From: Tomocerus qinae
Taxonomy: Eukaryota > Arthropoda > Collembola > Entomobryomorpha > Tomoceridae
DNA: 64,000 bases
Assembly: GCA_020055645.1 (NCBI GenBank)
Contig: CM034546.1
Span: forward strand, 101,804,001-101,868,000
Direction of reading: 5' to 3'
The position numbers and the translations under genes are program-made. The notes under the pieces were generated by a model. It saw nothing but the letters and a program-made list of their open reading frames with translations, did no database searches and was not told where the DNA came from. Of this stretch, positions 40,201-50,307 are shown piece after piece; the stretch's first letter is position 1, and every line of letters begins with the position of its first letter.

Positions 40201-43200
40201 CTAAGATCTGTATTAATGTACCGTTGTGTGTCAACACCGAAAAACATCCTTTGCTCTACAATATATTTTACTTAGATTACTCCACTCTACTTTAATGATC
40301 TCATCACAACTGCCATCCAAATACTATCTCTGATTTATATTCGTCCTCACAGAATTATTTACACTGTAATAGAATGCATGCCATTATTATCTGACTCACT
40401 GGCGTACCTGGCATTGCTATTCATTCCAATGCTTATATACACTTCGTCCTCCTTCTTCCTGTCTTTATAATACATTTTTTTCCTCCTATGTTCTCGTAGT
40501 AAACTTAATTATAACAAAAAACCCCAATACGTATAAACAATTTAAATTGTCAATTTTTTGTCAGAGGTTTAAATAAAAAATACCTTTTGTTAGGCAATGA
40601 TTAGGTATAATAGATATTTATTTGCTAAAGATTGGAAAGGAAAATTCATCAAAAAATTTGAAAACATTTAAGATTCTTTCAGCTTTTTTAGGAGAGAGAT
40701 GGGTTTTACAATATTGTAGATCATGTGGTCCTGATTTTAATAATATTCCATTTAGTTCTATTGGCGGTAGACGTAAAAAATTTGCATTATCTTATTTGTG
40801 ACCAGCTTGCTTACTAAGTATTAAATTGACATGCATGACCAGGATCAGTTGGATCGGATCAGAAAGTCGGATAAGATCAAATAACAATGGAAAATCTCCT
40901 GATTAATTTCGATCAAGGTGTGAGGTGCTATATTTTCTGCCACATGTTTCTTTGTGTACAGGGACTTTGTGTAATCTGCATAATGTGTACAGTTCTTGCT
41001 TTTACTATCAACTATTATCTGATCCAAAGCCCAAAGTCTAGACTGAACTATATTTACATAGTTGGTAAATTGGTGTGCTATGGGCATAGATAATCCAGTC
41101 ATTATTAATTATGATTTTTTCTGTCTGCATCTGCATTGATGTCATTAATTTTGTTATTTCACCCAACAAATACAGAAAGCCATAATGAATATCCCACACC
41201 CGGGCACCACCAACGTGGAAAAGATAAGTGTGCATGCAAGATGCTTCTCTGTTTCTCAAAAAATGATCTCGTTAACTTCACTTGAATGCCTTAGTGCATA
41301 CTTAATATAACACTTCTACATTTGCACAGTAGTTATGATGTGCACATCAAAACAACTGTTCGGCTTGTGGTTTAGTTTTATGACTTTTCTAAATGTCAAT
41401 CTGTAATGCTGTCAAAGGAGTCAGAGAGAGTGAAGGTCTATATAGTAGATGGGAAGCCCCAAATCATGCAGACACCATAACCAAGAATAATATTTACACT
41501 AATTTTTCACTTACAGAAAACAAGCAAGGATATGCAACTTTTACTCCTTCAGACTATTAACATTGAGACTTAAAAATCAAATCTATAAACAGAACACCCA
41601 CACTGTCACTCGAAACGCCATAAATCTTGTATATGGTACCCCAATGCTAAAGTTATTGCGATTGCTGACACTCACACTCAATTAAGATTTATTAACTGAT
41701 ATGTACGCTTCAATTTTCTCTGAAAATCCTTGTGCGGGAGAGAAAGCTGTAGGCAGTTGATGAGCAATTGTTAGCTAATAAATATTCACCTGCCACAAAA
41801 CTACTGATTGATAAATTTGGTAAATATTGCGTTTATTTTGATGTATAATTTTGCCTAGATTTTTGAACACTTGACTTGATTACAATTGAGATTGAACTGT
41901 GAATTCTGCATGGAAGCTAATTATGCCACTTGCCACCTTCTTATACAATATTGCATCGTTGCATTAAAATCTGGTTTTGATCAAATGGAGTCTCTTTTCT
42001 GGGTCAATATGTATTTAAGATATCAAACTACATTTTTTACATCTGTTTATGCTTATAAATACACTTTTAACATGTCACCTCATTTTATTCCACATTTTTA
42101 ATGCAACTAAATCTAAACCAAGTGGCAAAGTCTCGAAATAAATTCAATCTCAAGAATTGCAAAATATTCTATTTTTGGCCGTTTAGGTTAGTAGTAGTAT
42201 GAGAATCATGATGCTATTTATTTATATGCCACGTTTTTTGCGTAGGTACTAGGTACACGAATTACTAAATACCTATACATTCCTTTACTCCTATATTTAC
42301 ATACACATGATAGAAATTAAGAACAGTCTAATCTGTACACTTGCAAGATACGACACTTTGGAGTCAACAGACAATGGATTATCTTAACTGATCTTGACTT
42401 GTAAGTTGAGCTGCGACTGCGACTAACTTGACCTTAAATTAATCTCTCAGAATTAATAATAGAATAATATTCTATCCAAATTGGAATTAAGAGAATTTTT
42501 ATCAGCCAATCCGAAGGAGGTCTTCAGTTTCAGTCTCGTGCACAATTTACGAGGCTGACGCTGATATTATGTATGAATTTACTACACGATCATCCACATC
42601 ATGCTTTGAGTATGTCATATTTTTTGCTACCCATCCACAGCGGTCCAAAGGACATTATGAAACGTTAAAGGGAAAGATTTCTCACTGGATATGAATATAT
42701 GAAAATAATTTAAATAACATGTTTAGTATATACACGTGTAAAATTGCCACTCTGCTAAAGTAATTATAATTCTCTCGTATGCCTTTGTATATGCAACCTT
42801 CTACTAACCCTAAAATGAAGATGAGACACAAACGCAAAATTATTTTATTGGTTGATAGCACTGCATATCTTGATGTGTAAAAGTAGAGAGTAGCAAATAA
42901 TGAAGCTAGAGAGATAATGCTCGGTAAAAGTGTGTAGAGATGAAAATGATACGGCAGAGATGCTTAAAACAAAGTTGTCACCCTCGCTCTTGATGCCAAG
43001 ATAGGCCACCCCTTGCGGAATCGGGCTTCGGAGATAAATTCTTCATCATTTTCAGCCTTTCATTAGTGCACAGTATCTATATCATATATTTAATCCACAC
43101 AGGATCTCAAATGTAAAAATAACGAAGTATGGGTACAGTATCTAAATTATAGTATAGGCAGACTAATCGTAATTTCCAACGATTAAGTAGAGACAATAAG

Positions 43201-43205
43201 AAAAC
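31277..43205. other. 12-kb gene-poor stretch
   Basis: No exon chain could be supported in either strand. The longest open stretches (for example 38946-39251) have no domain, no consistent splice partners and no coding-like composition. The only clear structure is the long hairpin at 32382-32710. The stretch may hold regulatory DNA, lncRNA or decayed repeats that cannot be told apart by eye. Confidence 0.5.
32382..32710. repeat. Long near-perfect inverted repeat (hairpin; MITE/foldback-like)
   Basis: The left arm, 32382-32510, pairs with the right arm, about 32583-32710, around a loop of roughly 72 bases. Arms are about 128 bases long with only about four differences (three substitutions and a one-base length change in a T run), so about 97% identical. 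Shared landmarks are AACTTCCGGAGGATCAGTCT, GGTTCCAAAAATGTAGG and CAAGGAACAAAAGTTACCAT. No protein is encoded. The structure fits a small non-autonomous DNA element of the foldback or MITE type that arrived recently, or a hairpin RNA source. Target-site duplications were not identified with confidence. Confidence 0.85.
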
Positions 43206-43242
43206 TATATAAACCGTCATCACTCTTCTTCATGATTCAGTT
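43206..43242 (+). promoter_or_regulatory. TATA box and initiator of the EF-hand-like gene
   Basis: TATATAAA at 43206-43213 is followed by TCAGTT at 43237-43242, matching the arthropod initiator (TCAKTY) at the usual spacing of about 30 bases. The leader to the ATG at 43458 would be about 220 bases. Confidence 0.65.
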
Positions 43243-43457
43243 ATCCGAAGAAATCCAAACCAACTGCAGTTTCCTCTCAATTCAAGTGCTCTATTTCAAT
43301 TTTCAAACACATTATTTTCAACGAATTCATATTCCAGAAGATCCCTCCACGAATTTTCACCGAGTACATATTTCGTTTGGCTTTGCACTCTTGTGATCTC
43401 ACTTTGGAGTTGTGAAAAAAAGTTTTTCGGTGATTATAGTATTTCATATCGTCAGAA

Positions 43458-44208
43458 ATGGTAAGTCCAAACTTTTCCTAGCTGATTGCTTCCTTAAGGT
43501 GACATTAATCCGTTTTAAGGTTAAGGAAATCTAATGTGGTAATTGTTCTTTGTTTACAGGAGGACAAACTAAAGCGTGAAGCGAAAACTTGTAATTTGAA
43601 TTGATATTTCTGTGAGTAATCTCATCTAAACGATAAAGGTAGTTATAATCGTTTTATTTTATCTAGATTTGGAAAAACTTTTCAAGAAATACGACAAAAA
43701 ATCTTCGGGAGCTATCTCTATGGATGATATGAAACTGATAGTGAAAACAACAGTAGATGACTACAAGCCAGAACTGGAATTGGAGGAACTCATGGAATTG
43801 ATGCAAAAGCATGCCAAAGGTTTGTTATTTTTTGAGCATAAAATTCTTTTATGTACTTGTATTTGTGGTTTCTGACTTTTGAAAAATGTTATCCCTGTCC
43901 AGATACAAAATACACAGAGCACAACAAGAAAACAAACCAATTTGAGATGAAATTTCGTAAGTGTATCAAAATCTACATTGCTTTTTTACATTAAATGACA
44001 TAAATTATAGATTTGTTTTTATTTTGCAGAGAAAGACACACTTGATTTTCCATCTGCTCTTGCAATTGTAGTTCACTTTTTGAAAAAGCGGGAGAAATGT
44101 TCTAATGCGTTTTCTGGAAAGTCCATGGTCCGAAATCACGACTTACCAGACAGTCATAGACATCTTCTAGCGGATCAAGATGTCTCTCAAAAAAGGAGAC
44201 TTTACTAA
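43458..44208 (+). CDS. Small EF-hand-like protein (139 residues)
   Basis: Five coding exons (43458-43460, 43560-43590, 43667-43819, 43903-43956, 44030-44208) join in phase. The first contains only the start codon, directly followed by the donor GTAAGT. The protein begins MEDKLKREAKTYLEKLFKKY and has one EF-hand-like helix-loop-helix, loop DKKSSGAISMDD, in which positions 3 and 12 (Lys, Asp) are not the best calcium ligands, so binding may be weak. A second helical pair (LELEELMELMQKHAK) follows. The C-terminal half (DFPSALAIVVHFLKKREKC, then a basic His-rich tail) is not recognised. There is no signal peptide, so it is probably cytosolic. The exact family is unknown; a degenerate calmodulin-like or sarcoplasmic calcium-binding relative is possible. 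The TATA/initiator upstream suggests tissue-restricted expression. Confidence 0.7.
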
Positions 44209-45440
44209 ATGAGTTAAAAGGTACCGGCTGAGCGTAATTTGTAGGAGTAAGAAAAGATTCAACATATTTTGGTCATCAGCACTTACATAATATAACTTAA
44301 TTAATTATCATTGCTTTCCTTTCGCCTTAGGATGTCTACGAATAATACTTTTTATCTAGATCTATCATATAGTCAGATAGATGCTCAAACCAAAGGAAAA
44401 TAAAAACTAGGTAATTATGGTTATTTAAGCTAAAACTAAAATCTAAGCGAATTAATCCCCCTATAGACACTACACGCAAAATTTACAGTGCTAGTTACCT
44501 TCGCCATGTGCTTAGCTTATAGAATTAAATAATATAATTTGTATTTGTAATTGCAGTTAGTTACGTGAGACAAAAAGTTTTTGTCTGCTTCAGTTCTTTT
44601 ATACTGCCCTATATTGTTAACATACTAGTTATGAACTTTTGAAACATTCTATCATGTACTATACATTTATGTAACACCTAAATATTTCATGGTAATAAAC
44701 GCAGTGTGCTATATCAAAGATGAATTTTCATACTTTCCATCAAATGGGTAACTAACAATGACATTTGTCGTTGCTCATGAATTCGTTCGATTTAACGATT
44801 GGCCGCCTAATCCGTAAGAACGTTTTTTGCATCTTCTATATACAATATCTTCCATATGTACGCTAACTGTATAAATAAAACTCGACTTCTTCCATAAAAG
44901 GTTAGGCAAGTACAATAGGGTTTAGTCATCACAAAGTGCAAGTAACCAAACCGAGGACAGTTTACATAAAACCTCATTTATCTAACATTCAGAATGCATA
45001 ATAAGAGTACATAATCTGTGTTTTACATTTAGGATTGCTTTGCTAGAGTAAGAGCAGATATTTATTACGCATTTGTAAACTTTGTTTACATTTATACATA
45101 TACTCCCTATGTTATCGGTTGAGACATTTTATTATACATTTATATAGGATGAAGAACAAGATTGCAAGACATAATCTTATATTTTCTGATGAATTCTTTC
45201 CACATCTCTACAACAAAAATATTATTCAAAATGAAGAAAAATCAAGACTTTTTGATCGCCATTTAAGATAGAGCTCATACATAATGAACATTTATCACTT
45301 TACCCAGTAACATTTAACTGATAATAATAGAATAAGGTCGCTAAACAATTAAGCCTTCAATAACAACTATTAGAGTGACCCGACATCAAAGCTTGTCTGT
45401 TCATAGTACAAACCTGTCTACCTAAGGCACAAGAAGTTAG
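44209..45440. other. Intergenic DNA between convergent EF-hand-like and SOD2 genes
   Basis: AT-rich with no supported gene. AATAAA occurs near 44694 (GGTAATAAACG), a plausible poly(A) signal for the EF-hand-like gene. Nothing else is seen. Confidence 0.45.
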
Positions 45441-46488
45441 TTACTTTGCTTTAGACAACCTTTGTGCAACATCTGACCAGTTGGCTATATTAAAAATGTT
45501 TTTAACATAGTCGGGACGAACGTTTTTATACCTGCAATAAAAATGTAATTATTTTTCAAACAATTCAGACAGCAAAAAATACCCTTTTTAAGAATGGATA
45601 ATGTTTAATTACTGAAGATAATATGCGTGTTCCCAAACATCAATTCCAAAAAGTGGAACAAGTCCAGTTGTTGCCTCAAGAGGGTCTTGATTAGCACAAG
45701 TTGCAATTTCGAGTCGTTTTGTCGTTTTATTGTACCCCAACCATCCCCATCCACTACCTGCAATGGTATAAAATAATTTTACTCAAAGTTCCTCAAACAA
45801 TAATAAATCCATTAATGACGCTATATTGTCCTTGTCCTTCTCCATACCTTGAACTGCAACTGTAGAACCACTGAGACGAGTCTTCATGTTTTCAAACGAA
45901 CCAAAGTCGCGTTTAATAGCTTCCATAAGTTCTCCTGGTTTTAAATATAACAATTTTAGTAACAAGGATATACAATATGATAGAATTTACAATATGGACT
46001 AAAATTGATGTTCAACCTACCTGAAGGTTCTCCTCCCCCTTTCGGGCTGAGATTTTGCCAAAATATAGAATGATTGAGATGTCCACCACCATTGAACTTG
46101 AGAGCAGCCCCAAGAGTTATGATGGAGCTGACATCATTTTTAGCTTGAGCCTCGGCCAATTTTTCCTCTGCCACATTTAAATTGGCCACATAAGTGGCAT
46201 GATGCTTTGAATGGTGGATTTTCATTATGTCCGCAGAGATAGTTGGCTCTAACGCATTGTAATCATACGGTAAATCTGGGAGAGTGTGTTTTTCTCGAGA
46301 TATTAACTGAAATTGCGCTGCTGGAAGAGTAGACTTCACTCTATAACGATAACATGTAATAATAAACAAGGTGATCATTTTCATGATTATTATTACATGT
46401 GTATATATTTACTTCCGAAAGCTGAATTTTCGTTATTGAACATGAATATTACCAACCTCATTAAAACTTTATTGCAGTGACGAATCAT
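45441..46488 (-). CDS. SOD2: Mitochondrial manganese superoxide dismutase
   Basis: Five minus-strand exons (46457-46488, 46021-46340, 45848-45934, 45613-45757, 45441-45531) encode 224 residues, the usual length. The N-terminus ([20 protein letters not shown]) is basic, as in a mitochondrial targeting peptide; mature sequence starts at [16 protein letters not shown]. The four metal ligands are visible: His in [11 protein letters not shown], His in [13 protein letters not shown], and Asp and His in [27 protein letters not shown] and [10 protein letters not shown] are typical of the eukaryotic Mn enzyme. It converts superoxide to hydrogen peroxide and oxygen in the mitochondrial matrix. No residue appears lost. 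Confidence 0.96.
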
Positions 46489-47378
46489 TTTCGGGCTGAT
46501 TAATTACTCCTGCAACAAGTAACACAAATTGTTAGTGTAAATTTCAAAAAATGAATATTATTCCAATACATCTGTCAGTGATTATGTCTATTTGATAAAT
46601 AAGTGTAGAATTAAATGGTTACAAAGCGCTGAATAACTTACAGCTGGGGTCACACTTGAGAACTCTTAACTCTTGGGTTACAAATTTTATTACAAATTAC
46701 TGAATTTCCAAAAAACTAAATTCAAACTTTGATCTCGTCACGTCAATTCACGTGAATTTCGGCTTATTCAAGGATTCCCGGGAATGTTGAAGTAATATTT
46801 AGTGGTTCGTACTCGTAGTATAGTGGTCTTATGACGGCGCGGCCGGCAGGATAAAATTCGACTGAGACCGGGTGAAAGTTTTATATGAAGTAAGCATAAG
46901 GAAAGAGAAAGTGCTGCGCTTATAGATTACTTGTCTTCCGTTATTTATTTAATGGACAAATTGGAGGAGAAATAAAATTTTTAATCGTCCTTTCAAAGTT
47001 AGCAACCATATATTTTTCGCTTAAAAATGTGCCACTAATCATGGACATTGTCATATGAGTTGTGAAAGATTTATGACAAATATGAAGTACTGACATTGAC
47101 AAATATAAGTTTTCATTTGCATGTTTATTACAAATTCTATTATTATGCCTTATTGATACGGAATATAATGTTAAAAATAATGTTAATTAAATACAAACGG
47201 AGTATTGAAAATGGAACACTTCATAATGCATTTTAAAGATTGCACTATAAAACTGCAACGCGAGCGAGGATTAAAAACGAATATAAGATTTTGATCTTTT
47301 GCACGAATTACTTGACATACTGGCAAGGTATGTGTGCGGTCTTAGGTATTCCTTTCCAGTGTGCGTCTTTATCAAAAG
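46489..47378. other. SOD2 upstream region and GTF2F2 3' region
   Basis: Mostly AT-rich. A short GC-rich patch near 46835-46880 (around GACGGCGCGGCCGGC) stands out from the surrounding DNA about 350 bases above the SOD2 start and may be part of a promoter. The right end is the GTF2F2 3' UTR. Confidence 0.45.
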
Positions 47379-48670
47379 TTAATCAGAGTCGGGTTTTTTG
47401 TAATGCCTGTATTCATCCTTCAATTCCCACATATTTTTATGAGGATTTTTGACGCAGTAGCTGCAATATTCTTTGAGCACTTCTTTAAGATATCCCTAAA
47501 ATAAATATACAGTAACATAATGAATATGCAAAAATGTCAGTTATTAGTAATTAAAATATTGATCACATATTAACTTACAACTGGTTGATTAGTAATTCTG
47601 ACAAGGTCCTTAACATTGTAGTACTGATGCTTTTCAAATGCGGAAAACAACATTTCAAGAACTTTATCTTTATCATCCCTTGCCTTTTTACCTTCTGCTT
47701 TCTTACGTTCTTGATACTCAATCTGTCAAATTAAAGAAACCACAGTAAATTATGATGATTTTTGTACAATAATTGTCAAACATTTCCTATTGCCACCCCA
47801 AGAGAATTTGTAATAAAATAGGGTATTTTTCGACTGATTACTTACATTGTTTTTATGATCCGACACAGGCTTATAACTTTGTACAGGTCTTTCAAGCTGT
47901 TGAACCTGTCTAGCTGGTTGGGAAGCTTTTCTAATTTCCTCTTTCTTTAATGCCATATACTGCATATCAGGTAACGGACGGCACTCAAGCCTCTGATGGA
48001 CTTTTCCCAATATTCTTATTTTATCGGGTTCTTGCACAACATCATCTAGCGTTCCTGTTCAAAAAAGATTTTAAATAATTCAGAATGACTGTTTTGGTTC
48101 TTTTGTCAATAAACATCAATCAGTAGTAATATGAAATTAGAATTAGAAATGAGCGACTTACCATTGTCTATATCAAAGGCAGCTAAAGTTTGATTCACTA
48201 TAGAGGATGTCAATAATTCGTGATCTCTAGGAATATCTTTTTCTCCCGGCTCCTTAAGGCACATAGTAGCATCACTAAGTGACAATGAAACTTTTGGTCT
48301 GCCACCCATTGTGGGATCTTTTTCAATTTTAAGTTTACCAGCTTCTACATTTCCAGGTATTTTTTCCCATCTTGCAGCCAGATACTTGGGTACCTAGGAA
48401 TAGGGAATTGTATTGTAATGAACTATAATTGATTATGATTACCATTACTTGTACTGTGTGAATATAAAAATATAATAAACGCTATAAATAGCATCAATTT
48501 ATGACACTTTCATTGGACAGAGTAATGTATTTTCTCAAAACAGTTAAGTGCACCAATAATACCTTTACTAGCCAAATTCCTCTGCTTGCATGCGTTAAAT
48601 CAACTTTGGAAGAGCTGTGGCCTTCCTTGACTTGGACAGGATTATTCGTTGAATTTGAATTTTGACTCAT
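47379..48670 (-). CDS. GTF2F2: General transcription factor IIF subunit 2 (TFIIF beta, RAP30)
   Basis: Five minus-strand exons (48563-48670, 48162-48393, 47846-48054, 47579-47722, 47379-47495) encode 269 residues, slightly longer than human (249). The N-terminal dimerisation domain includes GIWLVKVPKYLAARWEKIPG and GKLKIEKDPTMGGRPKVSLS. The middle has GKVHQRLECRPLPDMQYMAL. The C-terminal winged-helix DNA-binding domain includes LFSAFEKHQYYNVKDLVRIT, QPVGYLKEVLKEYCSY and HKNMWELK, which are very conserved. RAP30 pairs with RAP74 to bring RNA polymerase II to promoters. Exon junctions all keep phase. The start ATG at 48670 begins a short Asn/Ser-rich leader before the conserved part. It lies head-to-tail with SOD2. 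Confidence 0.96.
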
Positions 48671-50307
48671 TTTATAGCTGGTAGCATCAGGGGTTTACGA
48701 TTCACACAGTATCAGTCTCTAAAAGTAAAAAACATAGTAAAACAAAACATAAAATGACGTTTGTAATTTCTAGATATTCAATTAAAAATTTCCCACAATA
48801 ATCGATTTTTTTCACCTTATAATTCCAAAATACACTTTTTAGATGCTAACAGTCACCTCAACCATCAGCGTTTTGTAAGCAATATTCTTAAAATTTGAAT
48901 CTAAGACAGACGGCAACTCTTGATTGTGTGGGCAATGAGGATTTGTTGTAATATGGTCTTTAGATTGGATGTTGCATAAGTAAATATCTATTTATTTATT
49001 TAGAATCAAAAACAGATTGAGCAGATCCCCAAATCCCAATATTGTCGGTTCTCGGCTATTAGTGTAGGTCCAGGTCGCAGGTACTCTTTGTGTAAACAAG
49101 ACTTTTTCATGAAAAATGTTTTAATATAATACAAATATTTTATTTTCATATTATTTGCAATAAAAATCAGCTTAAATTTTGAAAATAATGTTTTTTAACC
49201 AAAAAAGTTCACTTACTTTTGACTTCTACGTTCAACTGTCGCCTACTACTTTCTCATTACGAATATAACCGCTGCGATAACCAAAGGGGCAGAGCTGTGT
49301 TGTTCAGATATAACAGCTTTTACTGAATTCACGGACGGTCACGATCAAAACAATTTGAATTGAATCAAAAGGAAATGATGATTCGAGAACGAATATTTGC
49401 GTTATTGCGTCTATACTTTAAAAATTCGGCTATAAAGTATCGGAAATCCAAATATAAAGTCTTTAGTCTCCGAGGAATCTTCCACTAGACGAATGTAGAT
49501 GATTCCTCGGACATACCGATAGACACTTCATTCTTTACTTCTTACGTTGGGATTGGGAGCGATGTTGTCATAATAATAGTAAAGTCATAGTCATATCAAA
49601 CTGAAAATTAATGCTATCAAGTGAGCCTTTTTATGATGTAAAACGTAGAAACGATTATTTTTGGTTTTTTCTAAGATTGCCTTTAGTTAGCTATTTATTA
49701 TGGTGATAATGTGCGTGTAAAACATTAAAACTTCCTAAGACTGTGTGGATGATAATAATGAATAATTTGTGATTTGTTGTAGTTTAATTGGTACTTTTAG
49801 TACAACAGCTATATAATATAGCTACAGTTACAATAGTACAAAGTTACATTATGCCATAATGCCCCATATATTTTAAGAGCAAAGTTTATTGTATTTGTAC
49901 ATTTTGCATAACTTTTTCATGAAACCGATTGAACAACCGAGTTCAGAGAAATCAATGTAAAATTCAGCTAAACTATATATACTTCAATCTTCTCACATTA
50001 TTCGATAATGAATAATGACCATACCTAACTTACGATACAATACAGATAACTTACAATATATGTAATTTTACAATTTACAACTAACAACTTAACCATTCTA
50101 TGTAGTATGCACAAAATTCACCCCAAACCTCTGTTCCAAGTTCCTACAGCCTAACTGCATATACAGGCTATACATGTACATCACCCCATGACCCCCATAT
50201 GTTCCCAAATGATCTATAACAACCTTTACTCAAAAATAATTAACTTTTATTACTTTTGTAATTTTATTAACTTTGACAAACAAAATGTTAAATTCGGCGT
50301 AACCCTA
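48671..50307. other. GTF2F2 upstream region and 3' region of the repeat-protein gene
   Basis: The left end holds the GTF2F2 5' UTR and promoter without a clear TATA box. A perfect 11-bp stem (TCCGAGGAATC at 49469-49479 with its inverse at 49501-49511) lies in the middle. The right part is the likely 3' UTR of the repeat-protein gene on the minus strand. No other gene is supported. Confidence 0.45.

Noticed and set aside
40600-40800. Open stretch reading like KILSAFLGERWVLQYCRSCG
   Set aside because: Short and interrupted, with no flanking coding sequence; no family recognised.
46815-46885. tRNA-like stretch containing TAGTATAGTGG, similar to an A box
   Set aside because: No matching B box at the right distance and no acceptor stem pairing; not a tRNA gene. 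A decayed tRNA-derived repeat is possible but unsupported.
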